Assembly (NCBI GenBank): GCA_014647935.1 | Contig: BMQD01000003.1 | Span: 248,001 to 312,000, forward strand | From: Planomonospora parontospora | GTDB taxonomy: Bacteria > Actinomycetota > Actinomycetes > Streptosporangiales > Streptosporangiaceae | Length of the DNA stretch: 64,000 nucleotides | Direction: 5' to 3' | Shown: piece by piece, positions 20,833-29,994 of the stretch | Layout of the letters: the number at the start of each line of letters is the position of its first letter | How positions within the stretch are numbered: the first letter of the stretch is position 1 | Notes under the pieces: generated by a model | Seen by the model: only the letters and a program-made list of their open reading frames with translations | What the model was told of the DNA's origin: nothing | The model's database searches: none | Program-made: the position numbers and the translations under genes

Positions 20833-21381
20833 ATGCCCAGGCCCACCAAGGGTGCCCGTCTCGGCGGCAGCCCGGCCCACGAGAAGCTGATCCTGGCGAA
20901 CCTCGCCACCCAGCTGTTCCAGCACGGCCGGATCAAGACCACCGAGGCGAAGGCGAAGCGCCTGCGCCCGCTGGCGGAGAAGCTGATCACCAAGGCGAAG
21001 AAGGGCGACATGCACAACCGTCGCCAGGTGCTGACGGTCGTCCGCGACAAGGGTGTCGTCCACCACCTCTTCACCGAGATCGCCCCGACCTTCGCCGAGC
21101 GTCCCGGTGGCTACACCCGGATCACCAAGGTCGGCCTCCGCAAGGGCGACGCCGCCCCCATGGCGGTCATCGAGCTGGTGTCCGAGCCGCTGAACACGGT
21201 CCGCGTCGCCAAGGCTCCGGCCGCCGCCGAGGCCCCCGCCGCGGAGAAGGCCGAGGAGACCACCGAGGCCCCCGCCACGCAGGAGGCCGAGGAGACCGCC
21301 GAGGCTCCGGCCGCGGAGAAGAACGACGAGGCGACCGAGGCTCCGGCCGAGGAGACCGAGGACAAGAAGGACAACGCCTGA
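20833..21381 (+). CDS. rplQ: 50S ribosomal protein L17 with long acidic tail
   Basis: L17 lies near the tunnel exit. Residues 1-120 are a standard L17 ([26 protein letters not shown]-type region as [40 protein letters not shown]). The total of 182 residues exceeds the usual 120-170 because of a tail with [15 protein letters not shown] and TAEAPAAEK repeats rich in Ala, Glu and Pro. AAGGAGAAC precedes the ATG. The tail is probably disordered and exposed. Confidence 0.97.
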   Translation: MPRPTKGARLGGSPAHEKLILANLATQLFQHGRIKTTEAKAKRLRPLAEKLITKAKKGDMHNRRQVLTVVRDKGVVHHLFTEIAPTFAERPGGYTRITKVGLRKGDAAPMAVIELVSEPLNTVRVAKAPAAAEAPAAEKAEETTEAPATQEAEETAEAPAAEKNDEATEAPAEETEDKKDNA

Positions 21382-21460
21382 TCTCTCAGGCTGGGTGAAC
21401 GGGTCCGGCATCCCCGCATCGGGGATACCGGGCCCGTTCCCGTTCTCCGGGAGGAACAAC

Positions 21461-22414
21461 GTGGTACGGCTGCGCCTGGATCTCGCCTACGACGGCACGG
21501 AGTTCTCCGGCTGGGCCCGGCAGCCCGGCAGGCGGACGGTCCAGGGGGAGATCGAGGAGGCGCTCGCCAGGGTCCTGCGGCTCGGTGAGCCTCCCGCGCT
21601 GACCGTGGCGGGCCGGACGGACGCCGGGGTGCACGCGCGAGGGCAGGTGGCGCACCTGGACGTGGAGGAGGAGGCGCTCGCGGCGGTGGAGGGGAACGCC
21701 AGGTCGCGCGGGCGCGGGCAGACCGAGGGAGCAGCGGGGGGCGCCGCAGGGGAGGCCGGGGAGGAGGGGCCGCGGGAGCGGCTCGGGGAGCGGCTCTCGG
21801 CCCTGCGCAGGAGGCTGGCCGGGGTGCTTCCCCAGGATGTCAGGATCCATCGCGTCACGGCGGCTCCCGAGGGGTTCGACGCGCGTTTCTCCGCGCTGTC
21901 CCGCCGGTACGCCTACCGGGTGTGCGACGCGCCCGGGGGCGTGGACCCGCTCCGCCGCCGGGAGGTCGTCTGGTACGCCCGCCCGCTCGACCTGGACCGG
22001 CTCAACGCCGCCGCGGCGCGGCTGCTCGGCGAGCACGACTTCGCGGCGTTCTGCAAGAAGCGCGAGGGCGCCACGACGATCCGGGAACTGCAGCGGCTGG
22101 ACTGGGTCCGGGAGGGCGGCCAGGACGGCCTCCTGGTCGCGACGGTGGTCGCCGACGCGTTCTGCCACTCCATGGTGCGGGCGCTCGTGGGATCGCTGCT
22201 GGCGGTCGGGGAGGGGCGGCTCGGGGTGGAGTGGCCCGGGCAGGTGCTGGCGAGAGCCGTACGGGATTCCGGGGTGCACGTCGCGCCGGCGCACGGGCTC
22301 TGCCTGGAGGAGGTGCGCTATCCCGGGGCGGAGGAACTGGCTCTGCGGGCCGCGCTGACCCGCCGGGTGCGTGTGCTAGGGGCGGAGACGGTCCCGCCGC
22401 GTGCCGAGTACTGA
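21461..22414 (+). CDS. truA: tRNA pseudouridine(38-40) synthase TruA
   Basis: TruA isomerises uridines 38-40 in the tRNA anticodon stem. The GTG at 21461 after GGGAGGAAC gives 317 residues starting [20 protein letters not shown]. An earlier in-frame ATG at 21395 lacks support. The catalytic aspartate is in [12 protein letters not shown]. An insertion rich in Gly, Ala, Arg and Glu at about residues 80-110 lengthens it beyond the usual 250-290. LWRDGLL-type and [14 protein letters not shown] motifs are in the C-terminal half. The last 50 bases are echoed in the tandem repeat downstream. Confidence 0.95.
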   Translation: MVRLRLDLAYDGTEFSGWARQPGRRTVQGEIEEALARVLRLGEPPALTVAGRTDAGVHARGQVAHLDVEEEALAAVEGNARSRGRGQTEGAAGGAAGEAGEEGPRERLGERLSALRRRLAGVLPQDVRIHRVTAAPEGFDARFSALSRRYAYRVCDAPGGVDPLRRREVVWYARPLDLDRLNAAAARLLGEHDFAAFCKKREGATTIRELQRLDWVREGGQDGLLVATVVADAFCHSMVRALVGSLLAVGEGRLGVEWPGQVLARAVRDSGVHVAPAHGLCLEEVRYPGAEELALRAALTRRVRVLGAETVPPRAEY

Positions 22415-22540
22415 CCTGTTGGACACGCGTGCCGGGGGCGGGGACGGCCTCGCCGTGTGGCGGGGGCCGACCCGCCGGGTGCGGGTGCCGGGGGCGGGGC
22501 TGATCTCGCCGTGTGGCGGGGGCCGACCCGCCGGGCACGT
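22358..22540 (+). repeat. Degenerate tandem repeat founded on the 3' end of truA
   Basis: Two near-identical noncoding units of about 56 bp lie at roughly 22428-22482 and 22483-22540. They share GTGCCGGGGGCGGGG, CTCGCCGTGTGGCGGGGG and CCGACCCGCCGGG. The same order of motifs (GACCCGCCGGGTGCG, GGGGCGGAGACGG, CCCGCCG) occurs inside the last 50 coding bases of truA, so the array looks like a duplicated and diverged gene end. The remaining gap to 22599 is GC-rich without a gene. Confidence 0.75.
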
Positions 22541-22599
22541 GGGCCGAGGACCGGGGCGGCCCCGCCGCAGGCGCGTGCCCGGCGGCGGGGTCTTTTCCG

Positions 22600-22659
22600 C
22601 GGCGCGCGGGGCCGACGCCGTCAGAGCGGGTCAGACGGCGCGCGGGGCGGACGCCGTCA
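22600..22659 (-). repeat. Duplicated 3' end of the next minus-strand gene
   Basis: The 24-mer at 22636-22659, which contains the stop codon of the minus-strand gene, is repeated with one change at 22600-22623. GCGGGTCAG follows both. The period is 36 bp. The minus-strand reading CTGACCCGCTGA is copied as CTGACCCGCTCTGA. Confidence 0.8.
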
Positions 22660-24507
22660 GCGGGTCAGGCGGCGCTCGACGACCTTGGAGGTCTGGTCGC
22701 GGAAGGCCCCGCTGAGCTTGCCGAGGCTCTTCTCCTTCGCTGTGGGGGTGTGGCCGTCGGCGAAGGTGGCGTAGCTGAACACGATGTAGCGGCCCCACAC
22801 CAGCCCCGCCGCGTAGCCGCCCGCGATGTGCATGCGCTCGGCCCCGCTGCCGGAGGCGCCGCGCAGGCCGCGGAACCACAGGTTCTTCTCGAGGTTCTTG
22901 GCCTGGTCGACCTTGACGGCCGACTCGCGGGTGGGCAGGACGGCGACGCCCGTGGTGACGGCGTACTTCTTCTTCCGGTCGACGTAGGTGGCCCGCAGCA
23001 CGCGGCGGCAGTCGCCGTCCTCGAGCGCCGTGGCGAACGCGCCCGCCGCCGCCTTGTCGCAGTCCTGGGTCAGATGGGTCTTGACCCGGGTGAAGGTGGT
23101 CCCGGAGAGGGTCACCTTCCTGGCGAAGGCGTCGGCGAGGGTCATCTTGCCCGGGTCGGTCAGCTCGGAGTTGAGCAGCGTGGTGTCGATCAGCTCTTCG
23201 GTCGGGATGTTCTCGGGACTCTCCGCGCTCGGATCCCCGGTCTCCGGCACGGCGCTCGGCCGGACGGGCTGCGGATCGGCCGCGTTGAACGACCGGTAGG
23301 CGAAGAAGGCGCCGGTGCCGATGCCGCCGACCACGACCGCGACCGCGGCGGCCACCAGGACGATCCGGCCCCGGCCAGGGGTCACGGGAGCGGCGGCGGG
23401 AGGGGCCGGGGGCCCGGACGTGATCGCCGAGGGCGGCTCGAACGGGCCGCGCTCCACGGCCGGGCCCACGAGCGCGGGGAGCTCTCCGCCGGGAGGAACC
23501 GGCGGTGGGAACGGCGGGGGGACGACCGGGAAACCGCCCGGAGGGGTCGGCTGGTCGGCCGGGGACGGGACCGGACCCGGAGCCGGGAGTGTCGCGGGCA
23601 GGTTCACCGGAGGCTCGGCCGCGGGGGGCTGAACCGCGGGGGGCGCGGAGCGTTCGGCCGTGGACGGCTGAGGGACGGATGAGGGTGGCACGGCGTGGCC
23701 GGCCGTGAGCTCCTGGGGTGCGGTCGGTGCGGTCGGTGCGGTCGGTACGGCGTGCTCGGCTGCGGGCGGTCCGGGATGTCCGGGATGACCGGTCGGCCCC
23801 GGGCCGGAGGGGGCCGGAGCGAGACCGCCGGGAGCGGGGGCGGAGCCGCCGGGGGCGGACGGAGAGCCGCCGGGAGCGGGCGGGGGGAGGTCCGGCCGGT
23901 CGGCCTCGGCGGGACCGGGCTCCTGCGGGTCCGCAACCGGGGGAAGGGGCTCCTGCGGATCGGGCGCGGCGGGAGCGGGGACGCGGGTGTCGACGGTGTT
24001 CTCCGGGTTGTCGGCGGCGGGGGAGCCGAGGTGGGACGGCCGGCCGGTGGGACGGCCGGCCTCGCCGGGACGGGCGCCCTCGTCGGAGTCGGGCCAGGAC
24101 AGCTCCTCGACGGGCTCTCCCGTGGCCGCGGGCCACGGAGGGGGCACGGGGGCGTCCGCGGAAGGTGAGGGCCACACCTGTATACCGGCGGCGGCGGCGG
24201 TGAAGGCCGGCGGCGGCTGCCATGCCGGGGCGGCGGGCCCGCCGGGGGGAGGGGCGAGGACGTCTTCCTCCCCGGTCGGGGCGAGCCAGTCGTAGGAGGT
24301 CCCGCCGTCGTCGGGAGCCGCCCACGGCCGGCCGGCCGCGGGCTCGGGCTCCGGCCGCGCCGGAGGGACATGGGACTGCTCGCCTCCGGCGAGATCGGTC
24401 CGCGGCACGTGCGACGAAGGCTGGCCGAAGCTCGGCGGCGGCGTCGCCGGTACGACCGAACCGTCGGTTTCGCGCTCGTGCTCGGATCCGGATTCCTGGC
24501 CACGCAT
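22657..24507 (-). CDS. One-pass membrane protein with long Pro-rich cytoplasmic arm, unknown function (paralogue A)
   Basis: The protein has 616 residues. Residues 1 to about 375 are low-complexity, rich in Pro, Ala and Gly, with no recognisable domain. A single hydrophobic span (IVLVAAAVAVVVGGIGTG) is near 382-404. The C-terminal 200 residues are a compact domain with two cysteines near 483 and 500 and the motifs GKMTLADAF, RATYVDRKKK and FADGHTPTAKEKSLGKL. That domain aligns along its length with the neighbouring minus-strand gene (24612-25736), so the two are paralogues. The -10-like TACGCT seven bases before the ATG suggests leaderless transcription. Orientation predicts an extracytoplasmic C-terminus. 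Function unknown. Confidence 0.75.
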   Translation of the reverse strand: MRGQESGSEHERETDGSVVPATPPPSFGQPSSHVPRTDLAGGEQSHVPPARPEPEPAAGRPWAAPDDGGTSYDWLAPTGEEDVLAPPPGGPAAPAWQPPPAFTAAAAGIQVWPSPSADAPVPPPWPAATGEPVEELSWPDSDEGARPGEAGRPTGRPSHLGSPAADNPENTVDTRVPAPAAPDPQEPLPPVADPQEPGPAEADRPDLPPPAPGGSPSAPGGSAPAPGGLAPAPSGPGPTGHPGHPGPPAAEHAVPTAPTAPTAPQELTAGHAVPPSSVPQPSTAERSAPPAVQPPAAEPPVNLPATLPAPGPVPSPADQPTPPGGFPVVPPPFPPPVPPGGELPALVGPAVERGPFEPPSAITSGPPAPPAAAPVTPGRGRIVLVAAAVAVVVGGIGTGAFFAYRSFNAADPQPVRPSAVPETGDPSAESPENIPTEELIDTTLLNSELTDPGKMTLADAFARKVTLSGTTFTRVKTHLTQDCDKAAAGAFATALEDGDCRRVLRATYVDRKKKYAVTTGVAVLPTRESAVKVDQAKNLEKNLWFRGLRGASGSGAERMHIAGGYAAGLVWGRYIVFSYATFADGHTPTAKEKSLGKLSGAFRDQTSKVVERRLTR

Positions 24508-24611
24508 ACCTGGCAGCGTAGCGACAGCCGGAGATCGGCATGTGAGTATGTGCGTTCCTGGCCGGATCGCCCGCCGGTTTCATGCCTGAAAAGTCCCAGA
24601 TGGGGCGTTGC

Positions 24612-25736
24612 TCAGGGGCGCTTCCCGGTCAGCGAACGGGACTCCAGCGCCGGGGTGACGGTCGCGTCGGCGACCCCGAACGCGGCCGCGTTGAGCTTCT
24701 TGGCCTCCGCCTTGCTCGGCAGGTGGCCGTCTTTGTACTGGAACCAGACCAGTACGGCGTAGTGGCCGTGGCGCCATCCTCCGACGAAGGCCTCCCCGGT
24801 GCCGAGGAGCTTGGTGACCTTGTCCTTGCCGGGCAGTACCTTGAGGTACTGCTGGGACTCCTTCCCCCTGGCGGCCTTGACGACCTTCGCCGCGGCCGAG
24901 GAGGTGTCGAGGTTGGCCACCCCCAGCGTGCCGATGATCTTTCCTGAGGCGTCGCGGAAGCTGGCGCGGACGAGCTGGTTGCACCTGCCCGCGGTGAGGG
25001 CCTTCTGCAGACCGGAGCCGACGACGGCGTCCTTGCACTTCTTGTCGTTCCTGCGGGCGGTCATCAGGTAGGTCTGACCCTTGTGCCTGGCCTTCCGGCT
25101 CTTGAAGAGCTCGTCCAGCGTCAGCTTGCCCGGGTCGGTCTTGCGGGACTCGGCGAAGCCGAACGTGCCTCCGGGGTTGGCGGGGATCACCGGCTTGGTG
25201 GCGGCCGGCGCCGGAGCGTCCGCAGCGCCGCCCGGGGAGTCGTCGCCGGAGCTGGCGAAGACGGCCAGTCCGATGCCGCCCGCGACGAGCATGCCGATCA
25301 CGCCGACCGCGACGAAGGTGGGCAGGAGCGCGCGGGGGCCCTCCTCGTAGGGGCTCCACGCCTGCTTCTGCTTCTTGGGCCGCCGCCCGGGCTCCGTGGG
25401 TTCGGACGTCTCGCGGGTGAAGGCCCCGGGTCCGTGCCTCTCCTGCCCGGCCGCCGTCTGCTCGGCAGGCGCCTGCCATCCGGGTGCCTGCCGCGGGGGC
25501 TCCTGGGGTGTGGAGCCGAACCCGGCCGGAGACTGCGGTCCCGAGCCCTGTGCGGGCGGGCCGAACCAGCTCTCACCCTGTCCGCCCGGCTGCCCGCCGC
25601 CTTGTCCACCCGGCCGTCCGCCGGCCTGGTCGTCCCACGCGGACGGCGGTTGCTGCCCGCCGGCGTGGAAGGGCGGCTGCTGCCCGCCGGGCTGGACGTA
25701 CGGCTGGCGGCGCGGTGAATCCCCGGGAAAACCCAT
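24612..25736 (-). CDS. One-pass membrane protein, unknown function (paralogue B)
   Basis: The protein has 374 residues. The first 110 are Gly/Gln/Pro-rich, with QPGGQQPPF-type repeats. A basic patch (RRPKKQKQAW) precedes one membrane span near residues 138-163 (TFVAVGVIGMLVAGGIGLAVF). The external domain has GKLTLDELF, a cysteine pair 18 residues apart near 234 and 252, RASFRDASGK and YKDGHLPSKAEAKKLNAAAF, matching paralogue A. TAATCT lies six bases before the ATG, positioned for a leaderless transcript. It is upstream of paralogue A on the same strand with a 104-base gap, so each may have its own promoter. Function unknown. Confidence 0.75.
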   Translation of the reverse strand: MGFPGDSPRRQPYVQPGGQQPPFHAGGQQPPSAWDDQAGGRPGGQGGGQPGGQGESWFGPPAQGSGPQSPAGFGSTPQEPPRQAPGWQAPAEQTAAGQERHGPGAFTRETSEPTEPGRRPKKQKQAWSPYEEGPRALLPTFVAVGVIGMLVAGGIGLAVFASSGDDSPGGAADAPAPAATKPVIPANPGGTFGFAESRKTDPGKLTLDELFKSRKARHKGQTYLMTARRNDKKCKDAVVGSGLQKALTAGRCNQLVRASFRDASGKIIGTLGVANLDTSSAAAKVVKAARGKESQQYLKVLPGKDKVTKLLGTGEAFVGGWRHGHYAVLVWFQYKDGHLPSKAEAKKLNAAAFGVADATVTPALESRSLTGKRP

Positions 25737-25771
25737 GCGCTGAGATTAACTCCGTATCAGGGCGGATCAGT

Positions 25772-26542
25772 TCACGAATACCCGAAGTCCTGTGTCCACC
25801 AGGGACCGCCGAGCCCTTCCACGACTCCGACGCCGGTGGCCGTCAGCGCGCAGTTGAGGATGTTGTGCCGGTGACCGGGGTTCGCCATCCAGCCGCGCAC
25901 CGCCTCCTCCGCGGAGGTGTAGCCGCGGCCGATGTTCTCGGCGCCCCCGGCGTGGTAGCCGGCGGCCTCCATGCGGTCCCAGGGGGAGCCGCCGCCCGGG
26001 GAGTCATGCGAGAAGGCATCGCTCAGCGCCATCTCCGAGGAGTGCGCCCGCGCCGACCGGACCAGCCGCCTGTCGATGCGCAGGGGGGCGCAGTCGGCCC
26101 GGCGGCGCTCGATGTTGGTGAGGCGGACGACCTCGCTCTCCATCGCGCTCAGCGCCTGGGCCGCGCCGTGGCCGCCGTCCCCCCGCAGGACGTACTGGGG
26201 GTCGTCGTTGGCGAAGCCGTCGACGACGTTGCGCGGGCCGCCGGAGGCGCGCGGGACGGGACGCCGCTGCCGGGACGCCGCAGGAGAGGGAGAAGGGGAG
26301 GGGCGCGCGACCCGCCGGAGCGGGGCCCGCTCGTCGAGGGCGCCGCCCCGTCCGGTCGCGAGGGCGGGTGAGGGGTCGGCGGGACCCGCCTCGTTCAGGT
26401 AGACGTGGCCGGGGGCCTCCTCGTCACGGCTTCCCCGGCCGAGGACGAACCCGATGAGCAGGACCGCGGCGAGGCAGGCGAACAACCCGGCGCGGCGCAA
26501 GGCGGCTCGCTGGGTATGCCCGGGGTAAGGGGACTGCCACAT
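25772..26542 (-). CDS. CAP/SCP-domain extracellular protein
   Basis: The proposed 256-residue protein starts at the ATG at 26542 (MWQSPYPGHTQ), which puts a membrane anchor (GLFACLAAVLLIGFVLG) near the N-terminus. A Pro/Ser/Arg linker follows. The C-terminal 130 residues are a CAP domain, with LTNIERRRADCAPLRI, FSHDSPGGG, GAENIGRGYTSAEEAVRGWM and NPGHRHNILNCALTATGVG. Bacterial CAP proteins are secreted or surface proteins of mostly unknown activity. The start is uncertain: the frame is open 105 codons further, but the upstream codons overlap the rplM promoter region and have no better ribosome site. Confidence 0.85.
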   Translation of the reverse strand: MWQSPYPGHTQRAALRRAGLFACLAAVLLIGFVLGRGSRDEEAPGHVYLNEAGPADPSPALATGRGGALDERAPLRRVARPSPSPSPAASRQRRPVPRASGGPRNVVDGFANDDPQYVLRGDGGHGAAQALSAMESEVVRLTNIERRRADCAPLRIDRRLVRSARAHSSEMALSDAFSHDSPGGGSPWDRMEAAGYHAGGAENIGRGYTSAEEAVRGWMANPGHRHNILNCALTATGVGVVEGLGGPWWTQDFGYS

Positions 26543-26704
26543 ACTGCTATCAACGATAGAGATGTTGAGATAGTTGAAGAAGGGAATGTCGGGAACGAGT
26601 TGCAAACGTTCGGCCGAGCGCGATCCGGCATCGGGCCGGCGGCCGCACCGCATCCCTTCCGCACGGTAGACTCCTCGCGAAGACCGGTCTGGGGCGGTGT
26701 CGTT

Positions 26705-26734
26705 TTGACCCTCCCTCCTCCAGGCCTGTATTCT
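26705..26734 (+). promoter_or_regulatory. Promoter for rplM-rpsI
   Basis: TTGACC (26705-26710), an 18-base spacer, then TATTCT (26729-26734) is a good housekeeping-type promoter. It faces rplM, giving a leader of about 170 bases. Confidence 0.7.
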
Positions 26735-26753
26735 GCTAATTCGTTGTGTGCGA

Positions 26754-26776
26754 ATCGGTCTCCTCTGCAGACCGAT
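26754..26776 (+). promoter_or_regulatory. Hairpin in the rplM leader
   Basis: ATCGGTCT and AGACCGAT form a perfect 8-bp stem with a 7-base loop about 14 bases downstream of the predicted transcription start. L13 leaders in other phyla bind L13; whether this hairpin does so is a guess. Confidence 0.45.
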
Positions 26777-26909
26777 ACGCGGCGCGTCCGGCGTCATCTC
26801 CTCGCATCTAGGGAGACGGAAGGTCCGGGCTGTCGTGCGCCCGCACCTACCGACCATGTTGCTGTCGCTTCCGACAGCGCCGAGATGCGATCAAAGAAGG
26901 CATACGACC

Positions 26910-27353
26910 GTGCGCACGTACACACCCAAGCCTGCTGAAGTCGAGCGTCAGTGGTATGTCATCGACGCCACCGACATCGTGCTCGGCCGGCTGGCCAGCC
27001 ACGTCGCGACCCTGCTTCGCGGTAAGCACAAGCCGATCTTCGCGAACCACGTCGACACCGGTGACTTCGTCATCGTCATCAACGCCGACAAGATCGCGCT
27101 GACCGGCAACAAGCTCGAGCAGAAGAAGGCTTACCGTCACTCGGGCTACCCCGGCGGTCTGCGTTCCGTGACCTACGCCGAGCTCATGGACAAGCGTCCC
27201 GACCGCGCCGTTGAGAAGGCCGTGAAGGGCATGCTGCCCAAGAACGCCCTCGGCCGGAAGATGATCAAGAAGCTCAAGGTCTACGCCGGCTCCGAGCACC
27301 CGCACCAGGCCCAGCAGCCGGTGCCGTTCGAGCTCACCCAGATCGCCCAGTAG
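26910..27353 (+). CDS. rplM: 50S ribosomal protein L13
   Basis: L13 is an early-assembly protein. The GTG at 26910, preceded by AAAGAAGG, gives 147 residues starting [37 protein letters not shown] and [14 protein letters not shown] are family motifs. The frame is open upstream to 26748, but that stretch contains the leader hairpin. rpsI follows after 71 bases. Confidence 0.98.
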   Translation: MRTYTPKPAEVERQWYVIDATDIVLGRLASHVATLLRGKHKPIFANHVDTGDFVIVINADKIALTGNKLEQKKAYRHSGYPGGLRSVTYAELMDKRPDRAVEKAVKGMLPKNALGRKMIKKLKVYAGSEHPHQAQQPVPFELTQIAQ

Positions 27354-27424
27354 TCGTACGAGCTGCGCATCAGCAGCAGCGTCGGCCGTCGGCCGGCGCC
27401 GAGTAGGAAAGTTTGAGGAGAACC

Positions 27425-27949
27425 GTGGCTGAGCCCACCGGTGTCGAGACGCCCGTCGAGGGCGAGCTGGACGACTACAACGCGGAGGAGTTCCCCTCCG
27501 AGTACACCAGCGAGTCCTCCGCCGCCGCCGGCGGCGAGGCCGTGCGCAAGCCCATCACCGTGGGCAACTCGTACGGCACCGGCCGCCGCAAGGAGGCCGT
27601 CGCCCGCGTGCGCATCGTGCCGGGCACCGGCAAGTGGACGATCAACGGTCGCCCGCTTGACGTCTACTTCCCGAACAAGGTCCACCAGCAGATCGTCAAC
27701 GAGCCCTTCGTGACGCTCGGCGCCGAGGACCAGTTCGACGTCATCGCCCGCATCGACGGCGGCGGCGTCACCGGCCAGGCCGGCGCCCTGCGCATGGGCC
27801 TGTCCCGTGCGCTGGCCGTCCTGGACGTCGAGGTCAACCGCGCGCCGCTGAAGAAGGCCGGCTTCCTGACCCGTGACGCCCGCGCCACCGAGCGCAAGAA
27901 GTACGGTCTCAAGAAGGCCCGTAAGGCCCCCCAGTACAGCAAGCGTTAA
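27425..27949 (+). CDS. rpsI: 30S ribosomal protein S9
   Basis: S9 reaches the P-site tRNA with its C-terminal arm. The GTG start follows TTGAGGAG. The 174-residue protein has an acidic N-terminal extension of about 45 residues, common in actinobacteria. The family core follows, with [35 protein letters not shown] and the terminal KAPQYSKR. glmM begins one base after the stop. Confidence 0.98.
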   Translation: MAEPTGVETPVEGELDDYNAEEFPSEYTSESSAAAGGEAVRKPITVGNSYGTGRRKEAVARVRIVPGTGKWTINGRPLDVYFPNKVHQQIVNEPFVTLGAEDQFDVIARIDGGGVTGQAGALRMGLSRALAVLDVEVNRAPLKKAGFLTRDARATERKKYGLKKARKAPQYSKR

Positions 27950-27950
27950 G

Positions 27951-29318
27951 TTGGGGCGCCTTTTCGGCACCGACGGGGTACGTGGGGTCGCGGGTCGCGA
28001 CCTCACGGCCGAGCTCGCCATGGACCTGTCCGTGGCCGCAGCTCATGTCCTCGGCGACGCCGGGGCGTTCAGCGCCGCCGACGGGCGGTCCGGTGCCTCA
28101 CCGGGCCGCCCGATCGCCGTCGTGGGCCGGGATCCCCGCGCCTCAGGAGAATTCCTGGAGGCAGCGGTGGTCGCCGGCCTCGCGTCGTCCGGCGTGGACG
28201 TCCTCCGGCTCGGCGTGCTGCCCACCCCGGCGGTCGCATACCTGACCACGGCTCTCGGAGCCGACATGGGCGTGATGATCTCCGCCTCCCACAACCCCGC
28301 CCCGGACAACGGGATCAAGTTCCTCGCCCGCGGCGGTTTCAAGCTGCCCGACGCGGTGGAGAACGAGATCGAGCAGCGCCTCGGCGAGAAGTGGGACCGC
28401 CCCGTCGGCGCCGCGGTCGGCCGCGTGCGCGAGGCGTACGGCGAGGCCGACCGCTACGTGTCCCACGTGTTGTCCACCCTGCCCGGCCGGCTCGACGGCC
28501 TGAGCGTCGTCCTCGACTGCGCCCACGGCGCCGCCCACGTGGTGGCCCCCGAGGCGCTGATCCGGGCCGGGGCGAAGGTCGAGACCATCGGGGCCCGGCC
28601 CGACGGGTTGAACATCAACGCCGGGGTCGGCTCCACCCACCTGGACAAGCTCCGGCAGATCGTGGTCTCCCGGGGCGCGGACGTCGGGATCGCCTACGAC
28701 GGCGACGCCGACCGCTGCCTGGCGGTGGCGCACACCGGCGAGGTGATCGACGGCGACCAGATCATGGCCGTGCTGGCCGTGGCCATGCACGCCGAAGGCC
28801 GCCTGGCGGGTGACACCGTCGTCGCCACGGTCATGTCCAACCTGGGTTTCAAGCTGGCGATGCGGAACGCCGGGATCGAAGTGATCGAGACCGCGGTGGG
28901 CGATCGCTACGTCCTGGAGGCCATGCGGGAGAGCGGCCACAACCTCGGCGGCGAGCAGTCCGGACATGTGATCATGCTCGACCACGCCACCACCGGGGAC
29001 GGCCTGCTGACCTCGCTGCACCTGCTGTCGGCCGTGGTCCGCGAGGGCAGGCCGCTGGCGGAGCTGGCCTCGGTGATGACCCGGCTCCCGCAGGTGCTGA
29101 TCAACGTCAAGGGCGTGGACCGAGCGAAGGCCTCGGTGCCGGAGCTGGCCGCGGCCGTGGCCGAGGCGGAGAGGGAGCTCGGCGAGACCGGCCGGGTGCT
29201 GATCCGGCCGAGCGGCACCGAGCCGATGATCCGCGTCATGGTCGAGGCGGCTTCGGCGGAACAGGCCGAGCAGATGGCGGGCCGCCTGGCGGACGTCGTC
29301 CGTACGGCCTGCGTGTGA
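27951..29318 (+). CDS. glmM: Phosphoglucosamine mutase
   Basis: GlmM converts glucosamine-6-phosphate to glucosamine-1-phosphate for UDP-GlcNAc and peptidoglycan. The TTG at 27951 yields 455 residues with the expected start [18 protein letters not shown]; no separate Shine-Dalgarno is visible, so coupling to rpsI, one base upstream, is likely. The phosphorylated serine is Ser113 in [11 protein letters not shown]. The metal loop is DGDADR. The sugar loop GEQSGH and the phosphate loop [12 protein letters not shown] are intact. Association with rplM-rpsI is a standard actinobacterial arrangement. Confidence 0.97.
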   Translation: MGRLFGTDGVRGVAGRDLTAELAMDLSVAAAHVLGDAGAFSAADGRSGASPGRPIAVVGRDPRASGEFLEAAVVAGLASSGVDVLRLGVLPTPAVAYLTTALGADMGVMISASHNPAPDNGIKFLARGGFKLPDAVENEIEQRLGEKWDRPVGAAVGRVREAYGEADRYVSHVLSTLPGRLDGLSVVLDCAHGAAHVVAPEALIRAGAKVETIGARPDGLNINAGVGSTHLDKLRQIVVSRGADVGIAYDGDADRCLAVAHTGEVIDGDQIMAVLAVAMHAEGRLAGDTVVATVMSNLGFKLAMRNAGIEVIETAVGDRYVLEAMRESGHNLGGEQSGHVIMLDHATTGDGLLTSLHLLSAVVREGRPLAELASVMTRLPQVLINVKGVDRAKASVPELAAAVAEAERELGETGRVLIRPSGTEPMIRVMVEAASAEQAEQMAGRLADVVRTACV

Positions 29319-29330
29319 CCCCGATGAGCA

Positions 29331-29359
29331 GGACCGGTGCCCTTCGCGGGGGCCGGTCC
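29331..29359 (+). terminator. Hairpin after glmM
   Basis: GGACCGG and CCGGTCC pair 12 bases after the glmM stop, with a 15-base GC-rich loop that can partly pair. No U-tract. Confidence 0.5.
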
Positions 29360-29406
29360 CGCTCCGGTGGAAGGGCTCCGGAACGTTCCCGGAAGATGGA
29401 ACCGCG

Positions 29407-29436
29407 TTGACGAGTCGACCGTGAATTCGACATATT
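29407..29436 (+). promoter_or_regulatory. Leaderless-type promoter
   Basis: TTGACG (29407-29412), an 18-base spacer and CATATT (29431-29436) put the transcription start at about the ATG at 29444. No Shine-Dalgarno is present, which fits a leaderless mRNA. Confidence 0.6.
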
Positions 29437-29443
29437 TGCCGAC

Positions 29444-29980
29444 ATGGTCTCTCTACGTCCCCTCGCGGGAGTGGTCCTTGCCTCCGCACTTCTGACCGGT
29501 TTCACCGCAGCACCGGCCAGTGCCGCGCCCTCCACCACGACCGCAACGGTCTCCTGGTCCGAGACGGCCGGGACGGCGATGCCGGCGGCGGCGGCACGGC
29601 CCCGTAACGGCAGGATCCTCTACGACCGCATCAGCGGCGGCCAGGGTACCCTGAAGATCAAGAACGGTACGTCGCGGGATGCGGTGGTCACCCTCGTCCG
29701 GGGGAGGACCAAGGCGATCAGCGTCTACGTCCGGGCCCGGTCGACCGCGAAGGTCAACGACGTCCGTGACGGCACCTACCGGATCTTCTTCACCAGCGGC
29801 TACCGGTTCAGCGTCTCCAAGGGCCGGTTCGCCCGGGGTGCCTCCTACCAGAAGTTCGACGACCGGCTGAGGTTCACCACGACCTCCACCAGCGCCACCA
29901 TCTGGACGCTGACCCTCAACCCGGTCAGGGGCGGCAACGCCCGCACCACCGGCGTCAACCCGAAGGACTTCCCGGCGTAA
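29444..29980 (+). CDS. Secreted beta-rich protein, unknown function
   Basis: The protein has 178 residues. A signal peptide (residues 1-28, ending APASAA) precedes a mature domain with many alternating hydrophobic strands, such as GTLKIKNGTSRDAVVTLVRG and VYVRARSTAKVNDVRDGTYRI. The second half has ASYQKFDDRLRFTTTSTS and ends LNPVRGGNARTTGVNPKDFPA. I have an impression of similar secreted proteins of unknown function in other actinobacteria, but cannot confirm it. It is convergent with the next gene across a hairpin array. Confidence 0.75.
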   Translation: MVSLRPLAGVVLASALLTGFTAAPASAAPSTTTATVSWSETAGTAMPAAAARPRNGRILYDRISGGQGTLKIKNGTSRDAVVTLVRGRTKAISVYVRARSTAKVNDVRDGTYRIFFTSGYRFSVSKGRFARGASYQKFDDRLRFTTTSTSATIWTLTLNPVRGGNARTTGVNPKDFPA

Positions 29981-29994
29981 CCGCCCCCGTCCCC

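Noticed and set aside
22415-22656. Plus-strand frames after truA
   Set aside because: Produced by the degenerate tandem repeats; no family motif or ribosome site.
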